A stretch of DNA of 64,000 nucleotides from Tenacibaculum lutimaris (GCF_003610735.1 NZ_RAQM01000007.1:62001-126000); one strand, 5' to 3'. Numbered from the stretch's first letter, positions 18,230 through 27,162 are shown. A program made the numbers and translations. The notes: generated by a model not told the origin, from the letters alone.

Positions 18230-18829
18230 ATGTCGGAAGAATTTAAAGGGAAATTATTTGTGTTTTCAGCACCATCAGGTTCAGGTAAAACCACTATTGT
18301 ACGTCATTTATTGGCGCAAGAACGTTTTAATTTGGAGTTTTCTATCTCTGCTACATCTAGAGAACCAAGAGGAGAAGAAGTTGATGGGAAAGATTATTAT
18401 TTTATATCAGCAAAAGAGTTCAAGCAGAAAATAAAAAACGACGAGTTTTTAGAGTGGGAAGAAGTATATCGTGATAACTTTTATGGAACGTTAAAAACTG
18501 AAGTTGAACGAATTTGGGCACAAGGAAAACATGTAATTTTTGATATTGATGTTGTTGGAGGATTACGTATCAAAAAGAAGTTTCCTGAGGAGACTTTAGC
18601 TGTTTTTGTAAAACCACCTAGTGTTGATGAATTGAAAATTCGTTTGAAGAAAAGAAGTACCGAAAGCGAAGATAAAATTAACATGCGTATTGCTAAAGCT
18701 TCGGTAGAATTAGCAACAGCACCACAATTTGATAAAATCATCAAAAACTACGATTTACCTGTAGCTTTACAAGAAGCGGAAGATTTAGTAGATGATTTTT
18801 TAGGAATAGAAAAGAAAGTGAAAAACTGA
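18230..18829 (+). CDS. gmk: guanylate kinase
   Basis: Phosphorylates GMP to GDP with ATP, feeding nucleotide synthesis and (p)ppGpp turnover. 199 residues with the P-loop APSGSGKTT (about 14-22), the GMP-binding segment SATSREPRGEEVDGKDYYFI, and the lid region KKRSTESEDKINMR. Lies directly after yicC and 27 nt before nadD. Confidence 0.97.
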   Translation: MSEEFKGKLFVFSAPSGSGKTTIVRHLLAQERFNLEFSISATSREPRGEEVDGKDYYFISAKEFKQKIKNDEFLEWEEVYRDNFYGTLKTEVERIWAQGKHVIFDIDVVGGLRIKKKFPEETLAVFVKPPSVDELKIRLKKRSTESEDKINMRIAKASVELATAPQFDKIIKNYDLPVALQEAEDLVDDFLGIEKKVKN

Positions 18830-18856
18830 TAAAGAACAAGTCTAGTATCTATAAAT

Positions 18857-19441
18857 ATGAAAAATATCGGATTATACTTCGGAACTTTTAATCCAATTCA
18901 TATAGGGCACTTAATTATAGCCAATCATATGGTTGAGTATTCTGATTTAGATGAAATTTGGATGGTGGTAACACCTCACAATCCATTTAAAAAGAAAAAT
19001 TCTCTGTTAGATAATCATCATCGTTTAGATATGGTCTATTTGGCTACTGAAGAATATGAGAAAATTCAACCGTCAGATATAGAGTTTAGGCTTCCTCAAC
19101 CAAATTATACAATCAATACGTTAGCGCATATTTCTGAAAAGCATCCAAATTATACATTTAGTTTGATTATGGGTGAAGATAATTTGAAAAGCTTGCATAA
19201 GTGGAAAAACTATGAAGCTATTTTAGAAGATTATAATGTATATGTGTATCCTAGAGTTTCTGAAGGGATCGTAGAAAATCAGTTTAAGAATCATAAGAAA
19301 ATTCATAGGGTTGATGCTCCAATAGTAGAAGTCTCTTCAACCATGATACGAAATGCAATAAAAGAAGAAAAAAACTGTAAACCTTTACTTCCTTTTAAAG
19401 TTTGGAAGTATATAGATGAGATGAACTTTTATAAAAAATAG
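18857..19441 (+). CDS. nadD: nicotinate-nucleotide adenylyltransferase
   Basis: Makes nicotinate adenine dinucleotide from nicotinate mononucleotide and ATP in NAD synthesis. 194 residues with the nucleotidyltransferase motif GTFNPIHIGH near residue 9, the KKKNSLLDNHHRLDMV segment and the C-terminal VSSTMIRNAI motif. Third gene of the yicC-gmk-nadD unit. Confidence 0.96.
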   Translation: MKNIGLYFGTFNPIHIGHLIIANHMVEYSDLDEIWMVVTPHNPFKKKNSLLDNHHRLDMVYLATEEYEKIQPSDIEFRLPQPNYTINTLAHISEKHPNYTFSLIMGEDNLKSLHKWKNYEAILEDYNVYVYPRVSEGIVENQFKNHKKIHRVDAPIVEVSSTMIRNAIKEEKNCKPLLPFKVWKYIDEMNFYKK

Positions 19442-19460
19442 TTTCGCCACTTTTTCGTTG

Positions 19461-19468
19461 TATATTTG
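19461..19468 (+). promoter_or_regulatory. -7 promoter box upstream of the M23 peptidase gene
   Basis: TATATTTG, 21 nt before the GTG start of the peptidase gene, within the 48-nt gap after nadD. It suggests the peptidase-GH3 pair has its own promoter in addition to read-through. Confidence 0.5.
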
Positions 19469-19489
19469 AATCCCAAACAAGTATAAAAC

Positions 19490-20353
19490 GTGTCAAAAAA
19501 CAAGAAAAAAAGAAAGCTTAAACAGAAGCTTACAGATAAGTACAGGCTGGTAATTTTAAATGAAGATACATTTCAAGAACGATTTTCTTTAAAATTATCA
19601 AGGTTAAATGTATTTGTTTTTAGCGGAGTGTTTTCAATACTTCTTATAGTTTTAACAACGCTATTAATTGCATTTACAGGAATACGAGAGTATATACCAG
19701 GTTACTCTTCTACAGCATTAAAAAAGAAAGCTACTCGGTTAACTTATGAAGCCGATTCTTTAAAAAATAGGCTGGCAGTTATAGAAAGTTACACTAAAGC
19801 ATTAAAACCAGTGTTAACAGGTGATATTGAACCTGAAAAAATAGACTCTATAACAACCGAAATGCAAACAATCGTTGTTGATGAAAGTAAGCTACAGGCC
19901 ACAAAGCAAGATTCACTTTTTAGAGAAAAGATAGATAATAAAGACCTTTTTCCATTGTATGAAGGAGGAGAGAACAGAATTAAAAACGTATTCTTTTCGC
20001 CTTTAACAGGTACTATTTCGCAGCCTTTTGATTTGAATGAAAAGCATTATGCAATAGATATCGTAGCACAAACAGGTACACCTGTAAAGGCTGTTGCAGA
20101 CGGGACTGTAATTTTAGCTGAATGGACAGCAGAAACAGGGTATGTGATAACAATTCAACACCCTAATGAATTTATTTCTGTGTATAAGCATAACGGAACC
20201 TTGTTGAAGGAACAAGGTGATGTAGTAAAATCAGGAGAGGCTATTGCAAGTGTAGGATCAACAGGAGAGTTAACTACTGGGCCACATTTGCATTTTGAAT
20301 TATGGAATAATGGATTTCCAGTAAATCCAACAAATTATATAGATTTTCAGTAG
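19490..20353 (+). CDS. M23 family metallopeptidase (membrane-anchored)
   Basis: 287 residues from a GTG start (MSKNKKKRKLK); no ATG fits the conserved basic N-terminus. One membrane helix (about 38-61) is followed by a short coiled segment (about 76-100) and a C-terminal LytM/M23 domain (about 170-285). Zinc ligands appear intact: HYAID (the His and Asp of the H-x3-D motif) and GPHLHFELW. Such proteins cut peptidoglycan cross-bridges or scaffold cell-division factors. Its neighbour order nadD-M23-GH3 is typical of flavobacteria. The stop codon TAG abuts the ATG of the next gene. Confidence 0.92.
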   Translation: MSKNKKKRKLKQKLTDKYRLVILNEDTFQERFSLKLSRLNVFVFSGVFSILLIVLTTLLIAFTGIREYIPGYSSTALKKKATRLTYEADSLKNRLAVIESYTKALKPVLTGDIEPEKIDSITTEMQTIVVDESKLQATKQDSLFREKIDNKDLFPLYEGGENRIKNVFFSPLTGTISQPFDLNEKHYAIDIVAQTGTPVKAVADGTVILAEWTAETGYVITIQHPNEFISVYKHNGTLLKEQGDVVKSGEAIASVGSTGELTTGPHLHFELWNNGFPVNPTNYIDFQ

Positions 20354-21850
20354 ATGAGTATAAAATCAGTATTAGCAATTCCTTTCGCGAAAATTGTACG
20401 AAAGCAAGTGTACAAATGGGCAAATAATCCGCATAAAACGCAAGAAAAAGTATTTCAGTATTTAGTTGCTGAAGGATGTAAAACAGCTTTTGGGAAAGAT
20501 CATGATTTTGTGTCAATCAATAATTATGAAGATTTTAAAAAGCGTGTTCCTATTAATGATTATGAAGGATTACGTTCTTATGTAGATAGAGTGGTTGAAG
20601 GAGAAGAAAATGTTTTGTGGAAAGGAAAACCATTGTATTTTGCTAAAACTTCAGGAACAACTTCGGGAGCGAAATACATTCCTATAAGTAAAGAATCAAT
20701 GCCAACACATATTTCTGCAGCACGCAACGCTTTGTTATTTTACATAGCAGAAACAAACGACGCTAGCTTTGTTGATGGGAAGATGATTTTTTTACAAGGA
20801 AGTCCAGTTTTGGAAGATAAAAACGGAGTGAAATTAGGACGTTTAAGTGGAATAGCAGCACATTATGTTCCAAATTACCTCTTAAAAAACCGTTTACCGA
20901 GTTGGGAAACCAACTGTATTGAAGATTGGGATACCAAAGTAGATAAAGTAGTTGAAGAAACATTGCCAGAGAATATGACGGTGATAAGTGGAATTCCGTC
21001 GTGGGTACAAATGTATTTTGAACGTTTGAAGGAGAAAACAGGTAAGAATGTTTCCGAACTCTTTCCTAACTTTAATTTCTTCGTGTATGGTGGAGTAAAC
21101 TTTGAACCATACAAGAATAAGTTTGAAGCGTTGATAGGAAAGAAAATAGACTATGTAGAGTTATACCCTGCATCCGAAGGATTTATTGCCTATCAAGATT
21201 CGCAAACTGAAAAAGGTATGTTGTTACAATTAAATTCAGGAATGTTTTATGAATTTATTCCAGCAAATGAATTTTTTGATGAAAACCCAACAAGAATATC
21301 GTTAAAAGACGTTCAGTTAGGAGTAAACTATGTTATTATCTTAAACACTTCTGCTGGTTTATGGGGCTATAATATTGGTGATACTGTTGAATTTACTTCG
21401 TTAAAGCCTTACAGAATAAAAGTAACAGGACGTATAAAACACTTTATTTCTGCTTTTGGGGAGCATGTAATAGGGAAAGAGGTTGAAAAAGCATTAAACG
21501 ACGCTATAAAAGGAACAGATGTTAATGTGAGTGAGTTCACAGTAGCTCCGCAAGTAAATCCAGAAAGTGGATTACCATATCATGAGTGGTTTATTGAGTT
21601 TGAAAATGAACCAGAGAATTTGGATGAGTTAGCATCTAAAATTGATGCTTCTATGCAAGAGCAAAATGTATATTACTTCGATTTAATTGAAGGTAAAATT
21701 TTACGTCCTCTAATCATTAGAAAAGTGAAAAAAGGAGGTTTCCACGAGTATATGAAATCCATAGGGAAGTTCGGAGGTCAGAATAAAATCCCACAGCTAT
21801 CAGACAATAGAAAAATAGCGGATGTATTAGAAGATTTCTTAATTGAATAA
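20354..21850 (+). CDS. GH3 family acyl-amido synthetase-like protein
   Basis: 498 residues of the GH3 family (acyl-adenylate forming, first known as plant auxin-amido synthetases). Seen: the AMP-binding signature FAKTSGTTSGAKYIPIS (about residues 95-111), YVELYPASEGFIAYQ and the GLWGYNIGDTVEFTSLKPYRIKVTGRIKHFISAFGEHV block. In bacteria the substrate is unknown; a role near the envelope is suggested only by its constant place after the M23 peptidase gene. It starts at the base after the peptidase stop codon. Confidence 0.9.
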   Translation: MSIKSVLAIPFAKIVRKQVYKWANNPHKTQEKVFQYLVAEGCKTAFGKDHDFVSINNYEDFKKRVPINDYEGLRSYVDRVVEGEENVLWKGKPLYFAKTSGTTSGAKYIPISKESMPTHISAARNALLFYIAETNDASFVDGKMIFLQGSPVLEDKNGVKLGRLSGIAAHYVPNYLLKNRLPSWETNCIEDWDTKVDKVVEETLPENMTVISGIPSWVQMYFERLKEKTGKNVSELFPNFNFFVYGGVNFEPYKNKFEALIGKKIDYVELYPASEGFIAYQDSQTEKGMLLQLNSGMFYEFIPANEFFDENPTRISLKDVQLGVNYVIILNTSAGLWGYNIGDTVEFTSLKPYRIKVTGRIKHFISAFGEHVIGKEVEKALNDAIKGTDVNVSEFTVAPQVNPESGLPYHEWFIEFENEPENLDELASKIDASMQEQNVYYFDLIEGKILRPLIIRKVKKGGFHEYMKSIGKFGGQNKIPQLSDNRKIADVLEDFLIE

Positions 21851-21860
21851 AAAAAATAAA

Positions 21861-22427
21861 ATGAAAATTGTAGCTACTAACATTGGAGAAAGAAAAGAAA
21901 TTGATTGGAAAGGAAAAACTGTAACGACTGGTATTTTTAAGTTTCCTGTTGAAACTCCTATTTTTTTAGATGTAGAAAAAGTAAAAGATGATGCTATTTG
22001 TGATAGAAAGTATCATGGAGGAATAGACCAAGCAGTGTATGCTTATTCAGAGAAACATTATGCATATTGGAAAGAGTTATACCCAAATTTAGATTGGGAA
22101 CTTGGAATGTTTGGTGAAAACTTGACTGTTTCGGATTTAGAGGAAAGTCAATTGCACGTGGGAGATACTTTTAAAGTGGGAGAAGTTATTATTGAAGTTA
22201 CGAAGCCGCGTCAACCATGCATGAAACTTGGTGTGCGTTTCAATGATATGAAAATTGTAAAACAGTTTTGGCAACAAAATTTACCAGGAGTCTATTTTAA
22301 AATACTTCAAACAGGTTTTGTAAAAGCTGGAGATGAGTTTGAACAGGTTAAAAGCTGCCCTCAAAACCCAACCATTGAAGAAGTGTATAAGAGTAAGAGG
22401 GAAGCGAAGTTTAAACCTAAAAACTAA
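21861..22427 (+). CDS. MOSC domain protein (YiiM-like)
   Basis: 188 residues from ATG 21861 (a TTG start further upstream would overlap the GH3 gene and add only basic residues). MOSC domain with the conserved KYHGGIDQAVYAY block, WELGMFGENLT, and the essential cysteine in KPRQPCMKLGVRF. MOSC proteins bind sulfur or molybdenum cofactor; the YiiM group reduces N-hydroxylated compounds. Its 3' end overlaps the convergent HD-domain gene by 11 bp. Confidence 0.9.
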   Translation: MKIVATNIGERKEIDWKGKTVTTGIFKFPVETPIFLDVEKVKDDAICDRKYHGGIDQAVYAYSEKHYAYWKELYPNLDWELGMFGENLTVSDLEESQLHVGDTFKVGEVIIEVTKPRQPCMKLGVRFNDMKIVKQFWQQNLPGVYFKILQTGFVKAGDEFEQVKSCPQNPTIEEVYKSKREAKFKPKN

Positions 22428-23172
22428 ACTTTTTAGAATCTAAAATATTTTTTGAAGCCATAGAGGCAAACCCCATTTTGTACAAAATATCAGCTCTGGT
22501 ATTTTCTTTATGATTCAGTGTTTCCATAGTTTCTATTATATCTTTTTTGAAACCATTTCTATGATAAGTTTTATGAACTTCTTTAATAAAAGGAGTGGGA
22601 ACTTGGAAACAGTGTGAACCAATCACATCCATAGCTGCCCCTTTTGACAGTAAATAAGCTTCATTACCAAACTTCTTTTTGTCTACTGAAGGATATAAGT
22701 GCATATCAATAGCCGTTTTAATAATAGTAGCTTTATTTTCAGTGCCATTTTTCTTTACAAAATCATCAGCATAAGAACCGCCATAATTAGCAAAACATTG
22801 TTGACTACATACATGGTTGTGAGAATCAGTCAAACCAATATCATGCAGCATTGATGATACAAAAAGTAATTCTTTATCATAGTGTAATTTTTCTGAAAGA
22901 GCAATTCCAGCCGACCAAAAAAAGGTTCTATAAGAATGATATAAAAGTATCGGGTTACATAACTCATTTGCCTCTTCTAAAGCCAGTTTAGATAGTTTAG
23001 AGTCTGGAATTCCAATAGTGTTAATGTCAAAATCTAGTTTAGACTTAATGCCAGTTTTATATAAAAACTTAGCATAAGTTTCTTTTAATTTAGAAGTAAT
23101 TAAGAGTTTTTTAAATTGTTGAACTTCTTTTCTGTTGAGTACAGAAGGACTATGGTTATTATGTATTTGCAT
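22417..23172 (-). CDS. HD domain protein
   Basis: 251 residues with an HD phosphohydrolase core: HSYRTFFWSAG (first His), SSMLHDIGLTD (HD pair) and a further metal-ligand Asp in TAIDMHLYPSVD. This looks like the cyanamide hydratase/HD group rather than a cyclic nucleotide phosphodiesterase, but the substrate is unknown. It is regulated, by inference, from the TetR-type gene just upstream on the same strand: a perfect palindrome overlaps its promoter. Confidence 0.8.
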   Translation of the reverse strand: MQIHNNHSPSVLNRKEVQQFKKLLITSKLKETYAKFLYKTGIKSKLDFDINTIGIPDSKLSKLALEEANELCNPILLYHSYRTFFWSAGIALSEKLHYDKELLFVSSMLHDIGLTDSHNHVCSQQCFANYGGSYADDFVKKNGTENKATIIKTAIDMHLYPSVDKKKFGNEAYLLSKGAAMDVIGSHCFQVPTPFIKEVHKTYHRNGFKKDIIETMETLNHKENTRADILYKMGFASMASKNILDSKKFSF

Positions 23173-23194
23173 TGCTTATTTTTTTCGAACAAAG

Positions 23195-23202
23195 CAAATA
23201 TA
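23195..23202 (-). promoter_or_regulatory. -7 promoter box of the HD-domain gene
   Basis: Minus-strand TATATTTG, 22 nt upstream of the ATG. The palindromic operator lies only 4 nt further upstream, so a bound repressor would cover the -33 region. Confidence 0.65.
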
Positions 23203-23206
23203 AAAT

Positions 23207-23232
23207 AAAAACATACTAAATAGTATGTTTTT
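23207..23232. promoter_or_regulatory. palindromic operator, likely for the TetR-type regulator
   Basis: Perfect inverted repeat AAAACATACTA-AA-TAGTATGTTTT in the 72-nt gap between the TetR gene and the HD-domain gene. Size, symmetry and the ACATACTA half-site are typical of TetR-family operators in Bacteroidota. It could also form a weak terminator for the regulator gene. Confidence 0.7.
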
Positions 23233-23244
23233 TTGAGTCTAATA

Positions 23245-23835
23245 TTATTTTAAACCAGTTAAGTAAAGTTTTAATTGCTTTAAATGATGGGTATAAGTAT
23301 CTGTCTTATTGCTTAATTTTCCTAAAGCTCTAGCTCCCCAATAGCTAGCTATAATAAAATCAGCAACTTCTTCAGCGTTAATACTTGGGTTTAAGGTGTT
23401 ATTTTGTTGTTCTTTGACTATAGAACTAGAAATAGCATCTGTCCATAGAGATTTTACTTCGTTAAGAGTCTGTTTAAAGTCATTGTCTAATGGAGACATT
23501 TCTTGAGTTAAGTTGGCTAGAGGACAACCATGCTCTATCGTTAAAAAAGAGTTGTGTAAAAGTAATTCTTCAATCATTGTGTATAAAGAATCACATAGAC
23601 TATCGGAAGAAGAGAGAGAGCTAATAGATAAGTCAATAGTTTTTGGTTGTATTATCTCTTTAATAACAGCAATTCCCATTTGCTTTTTGTTCTTGAAATG
23701 ATAATAAAAAGCACCTTTAGTAACTTTAGTAGTAGCTATTATTTCATCTATACTGGTAGATTGATATCCCTTTTTATAAATAAGTTCAAAAGCTTTTTGT
23801 AAAATAGTTGCTCTTGTGTTCGCAGATTTTTTCAT
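23245..23835 (-). CDS. TetR/AcrR family transcriptional regulator
   Basis: 196 residues with the N-terminal TetR helix-turn-helix (about 5-50: ILQKAFELIYKKGYQSTSIDEI, then TKGAFYYHFKNKKQMG) and a divergent C-terminal ligand domain. It probably represses the HD-domain gene downstream and perhaps itself. Its own promoter may be the minus-strand TAAATTTG at 23873-23880. The ligand is unknown. Confidence 0.9.
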   Translation of the reverse strand: MKKSANTRATILQKAFELIYKKGYQSTSIDEIIATTKVTKGAFYYHFKNKKQMGIAVIKEIIQPKTIDLSISSLSSSDSLCDSLYTMIEELLLHNSFLTIEHGCPLANLTQEMSPLDNDFKQTLNEVKSLWTDAISSSIVKEQQNNTLNPSINAEEVADFIIASYWGARALGKLSNKTDTYTHHLKQLKLYLTGLK

Positions 23836-24042
23836 TCGTTGTAGCGTACTCTTTATTAATTTACATGTAGTACAAATTTACTATTATGTATATAACAAAG
23901 TAATACTAAAACTAAAATTTAGGTTAAAAAGAGATTTTAGCCAGAGGTACTCCATCCATGGATGAAGTTCTCTATAATAAAACTAAAGAATTCATAAGTC
24001 AATATTATAGAAGTAATACCCCCGATGAGTTTAAGTATATTT
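23836..24042. other. intergenic region upstream of the TetR gene
   Basis: 207 nt without a gene between the tetR start and the CtpA-like stop, both minus strand. It holds the probable tetR promoter (TAAATTTG, 23873-23880, minus) and a 12-bp perfect palindrome CATCCATGGATG (23953-23964) of unknown meaning. No clear terminator for the CtpA-like gene is visible. Confidence 0.5.
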
Positions 24043-25614
24043 TTATTCATTTTGTTTTTGCTCTAACTCAAACACTTTTTGTAACATTTTATCATCTTGT
24101 TGGTCTACTTTATATAAACCTTCATCGCTAAAAAGTTCACGCGCTATCAATACTTTTAAGTTACTACAAAGCTGATTTTTTGTTCTTTCAGAAAGCCTGA
24201 AATCTTTAATTTCTTCTAGGAATTTATTAGAAATGCTATGGTCTTTATCAAAGTTTTTAATAAAATCATCTACCGTTATAGAAGCTAGTTTTTTACGGTT
24301 ATCGTCTACATACGAAAAAGCAAAATCATTTAAAGGACGGAAGAAAATTGTAGGAATGTAAGAAGAGGTGTCTACGGCAACAAAGTAATCAGGGATGATC
24401 CCACCACCGCCATATACTATTTTTCCTTTAGGAGTTGTGTATTTTAAGCTATCTACAGTTTTGATACTGTCTTTGTTGAAAAGCTCACCGTTTTCTAGTC
24501 GGTGTTCAAAGTCATGACTGTATTCTTCAGAGTCAGTTTCTGCTTTATAAGGTTTTTGAATAGATCGTCCTGTTGGAGTGTAATACCTAGCAGTAGTTAA
24601 TCGCACTGCAGAACCATCACCTAAATCCATTTCTTGTTGCACTAACCCTTTACCGAAGGAACGACGCCCGATGATTATTCCTTTATCATTATCCTGCAAA
24701 GCACCAGCCACAATTTCAGAAGCAGAAGCAGAGTTTTCGTCAATTAGAACATATAATCCACCATGTTCAAAATCACCTTTATTTGTAGCAAAAGACTCAA
24801 CAACATCACCTTTATTGTTTTTAGTGAATACAATAAGTTTTTTATCTTCTAAAAACTCATCTACAATGTCATTAGCAATATCTATAAAACCACCACCGTT
24901 ACCACGAAGATCTAAGACTAAGTCGGTCATTCCTTTCGTAAGTAATTTGTTTAAAGAGGTTTTAAATTCTACATAAGTGTTACGAGCAAAACGGTCTAGT
25001 TTTATATAACCAACACTATCGTTTAGCATATACGCAACATCAACACTTTTAATATTTACTTTACCACGATTAATAGTGATATCAAAAATACTGTCGTTGG
25101 TTTTTCTATAAATCTGTAAATCAACTTTAGTATCTGGCTTCCCTTTTAAAGCTTTCATTATTTGGGAAGTTTGTAGGTTTCTTCCGTATAGCGTGTCCTT
25201 ATCAGCAAGTAAAATTCTATCACCTGCTTTTATACCAGCCTCAATACTTGGTCCGCCTTTAATAGGTTCAATAACTGTTATAGTGTCACCAATCATACGG
25301 AATTGAACACCAATTCCAACAAAATTACCTTGCATGTTTTCGGTAACTAATTGCAAGTTTTCTTTCGGAATGTATACAGAGTGTGGGTCTAATTTACCTA
25401 GCATTTCAGCAATGGCACCATCTAATAGCTCGTCAGTGTTTACATTATCAACATAATCACTTTGAATGTAATCTATCAAGCGTTTTATTTTACGTTCACT
25501 AGAAGTGCTTTTATTGATAAAGTTGCTTGAGCCTCCACCGCTAAAAAAAGTTCCGATAAGAATACCGAAAACCACAGCGATAGATAAATATATAGGTAAA
25601 TTATTCTTGTTCAT
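24043..25614 (-). CDS. S41 family carboxyl-terminal processing peptidase (CtpA-like)
   Basis: 523 residues with an N-terminal membrane anchor (about 7-24), a PDZ domain (about 90-170, VGIGVQFRMIGDTITV...GIKAGDRILLADKD) and the S41 protease core: DLVLDLRGNGGG (about 231-242), the serine segment ENSASASEI (about 293-301) and the general-base lysine in SFGKGLVQ (K322). Such proteases act in the periplasm on tail-tagged or envelope proteins. It overlaps the upstream dCMP deaminase gene by 14 bp, so translation is likely coupled. Confidence 0.94.
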   Translation of the reverse strand: MNKNNLPIYLSIAVVFGILIGTFFSGGGSSNFINKSTSSERKIKRLIDYIQSDYVDNVNTDELLDGAIAEMLGKLDPHSVYIPKENLQLVTENMQGNFVGIGVQFRMIGDTITVIEPIKGGPSIEAGIKAGDRILLADKDTLYGRNLQTSQIMKALKGKPDTKVDLQIYRKTNDSIFDITINRGKVNIKSVDVAYMLNDSVGYIKLDRFARNTYVEFKTSLNKLLTKGMTDLVLDLRGNGGGFIDIANDIVDEFLEDKKLIVFTKNNKGDVVESFATNKGDFEHGGLYVLIDENSASASEIVAGALQDNDKGIIIGRRSFGKGLVQQEMDLGDGSAVRLTTARYYTPTGRSIQKPYKAETDSEEYSHDFEHRLENGELFNKDSIKTVDSLKYTTPKGKIVYGGGGIIPDYFVAVDTSSYIPTIFFRPLNDFAFSYVDDNRKKLASITVDDFIKNFDKDHSISNKFLEEIKDFRLSERTKNQLCSNLKVLIARELFSDEGLYKVDQQDDKMLQKVFELEQKQNE

Positions 25615-26029
25615 TTGGTAAATATGTCAATTCAACACCTGCTTTTTCTAAAAAATCCAATCCTGATCGATCTTTGTATGCTTGTGAATATACTACACGT
25701 TTTATTCCTGCCTGATGTATCAATTTACTACATTGTTGACAGGGTGATAAAGTTATGTATAAAGTAGCACCTTTGCACGATTGTGTAGAAGAAGCTACTT
25801 TTAAAATAGCATTGGCTTCGGCATGCAATACATACCATTTAGTGTAGCCTTCTTCATCTTCGCAAAAATTTTCGAACCCAGAAGGGGTACCATTATAACC
25901 ATCAGAAATAATCATTCTATCTTTAACAATTAAGGCACCTACTTTTTTGCGAATACAGTGAGAAAGTTGTCCCCATTCATTTGCCATTTTTAAATAGGCA
26001 ATGTCATATTTTAATTGTTTTTTTTTCAA
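25601..26029 (-). CDS. dCMP deaminase family protein (ComEB-like), TTG start
   Basis: 142 residues, zinc-dependent cytidine/deoxycytidylate deaminase fold: HAEANAIL (zinc His and catalytic Glu) and SPCQQCSKLI (two zinc Cys), with the GYNGTPSGFENFCEDEEGY substrate segment. It makes dUMP from dCMP for dTMP synthesis. The conserved N-terminus (QLKYDIAYLKMANEWG) requires the TTG codon at 26029: upstream in-frame codons reach a stop at 26051-26053 without an ATG, and the first ATG would cut off 14 conserved residues. Confidence 0.92.
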   Translation of the reverse strand: MKKKQLKYDIAYLKMANEWGQLSHCIRKKVGALIVKDRMIISDGYNGTPSGFENFCEDEEGYTKWYVLHAEANAILKVASSTQSCKGATLYITLSPCQQCSKLIHQAGIKRVVYSQAYKDRSGLDFLEKAGVELTYLPNEQE

Positions 26030-26098
26030 AATATTTAGTGTGATTTTTTCTTAGTTAAGCTAAGGTAATTAGATTTGAATTAGTTAGGCGTTAATTTT

Positions 26099-26680
26099 TT
26101 ACCAAAAAACACGGTCAAACATCATTTGTAAAGCGAAACCGATAACGATAGACGACATGATTAAAATCCAATCACGACGGTTTACACTAAAGATTGATTG
26201 TACTAGAGCTCCGATTAATAAAATACCTAATACAATAATAATTTGTGCTACTTCTACACCTAAAGCAAACTCTACTAAAGGTAAAAACTTATCAGAAGTT
26301 TTGCCAATCATAATTTTAAAATAGTTAGAAAAACCAAGTCCGTGAATTAGTCCAAAAAATAAAGCAAAAAATAAATTCTGATTTTCTTTTCCAACCGATG
26401 CTTTTTTAGCAGTTAATACATTCATTAATCCAGTAATAAAAATGGTTAGTGGAATTAAAAATTCAATTAAATCTGCTCGTACGTTCAAAATCCCGTAAGC
26501 CGAAAGAGCTAACGTTATTGAGTGTCCAATAGTAAATAAAGTAATTAACCACAAAACTTTAGTCCACTGCTTAAATTGATATACAACAGCTAATACGATT
26601 AAAAATAAAATGTGGTCATAGGCTTTAAAATCAAGTACATGAAACAAGCCCATTTTAAAGTAGAAGATAAAATCGTTCAT
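26099..26680 (-). CDS. HupE/UreJ family membrane protein
   Basis: 193 residues, about six to seven membrane helices with the family motifs GLFHVLDFKAYDHILFLI at the N-terminus and FFGLIHGLGFSNYFK in the middle; the histidines in these two motifs could bind metal. HupE/UreJ proteins are proposed Ni/Co permeases. No urease or hydrogenase gene is nearby, so another metal is possible. Starts 8 nt after the Lrp-type regulator. Confidence 0.88.
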   Translation of the reverse strand: MNDFIFYFKMGLFHVLDFKAYDHILFLIVLAVVYQFKQWTKVLWLITLFTIGHSITLALSAYGILNVRADLIEFLIPLTIFITGLMNVLTAKKASVGKENQNLFFALFFGLIHGLGFSNYFKIMIGKTSDKFLPLVEFALGVEVAQIIIVLGILLIGALVQSIFSVNRRDWILIMSSIVIGFALQMMFDRVFW

Positions 26681-26688
26681 TCGGGGTT

Positions 26689-27150
26689 TTAAATTTTTAT
26701 TTGTCGATCTATTTGTTGGTCTAAAGATATAAAAGTTTCGGTTCTTGAAACTCCTTTTATGGTTTGAATATCCTTATTTAACAAGTGCATTAAATCTTCA
26801 TTATTCTTACACAGTATTTTAATAAAAATAGCATAGTTGCCCGTGGTGTAGTGGCTTTCTACAATTTCAGGAATTTCTTTTAAACGTTTAATAGCTGAAG
26901 AGTATAAACTGGCAGAATCTAAAAATACGCCAACAAAAGCGGTAGTAGTATAGCCTAGAGCTTTGGGGTTTAACACCATTTTATAACCTTCGATCAAATC
27001 TGATTCATCTAATTTTCGTAACCGTTGATGAATCGCAGCGCCAGATATCCCTACTTCTCGAGCAATACTTAAAATAGGAGTTCTAGCGTCATTAACCAAT
27101 CTTTTGATAATGATTTTATCTATTCCGTCAATTTTTAATTTTTTTGCCAT
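26689..27150 (-). CDS. Lrp/AsnC family transcriptional regulator
   Basis: 153 residues: N-terminal helix-turn-helix (about 10-55, LVNDARTPILSIAREVGISGAAIHQRLRKL) and a C-terminal RAM ligand domain (about 70-145). First gene of a minus-strand unit with the HupE-like gene. A TATTTTTG box (27155-27162, minus) ends 4 nt before the ATG, suggesting a leaderless transcript. Effector unknown; amino acids are usual. Confidence 0.93.
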   Translation of the reverse strand: MAKKLKIDGIDKIIIKRLVNDARTPILSIAREVGISGAAIHQRLRKLDESDLIEGYKMVLNPKALGYTTTAFVGVFLDSASLYSSAIKRLKEIPEIVESHYTTGNYAIFIKILCKNNEDLMHLLNKDIQTIKGVSRTETFISLDQQIDRQIKI

Positions 27151-27154
27151 GTAA

Positions 27155-27162
27155 CAAAAATA
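27155..27162 (-). promoter_or_regulatory. -7 promoter box of the Lrp gene
   Basis: Minus-strand TATTTTTG with only 4 nt to the ATG at 27150. Confidence 0.5.

Noticed and set aside
23953..23964. 12-bp palindrome CATCCATGGATG
   Set aside because: It is isolated, does not overlap a promoter box and such short palindromes occur by chance.
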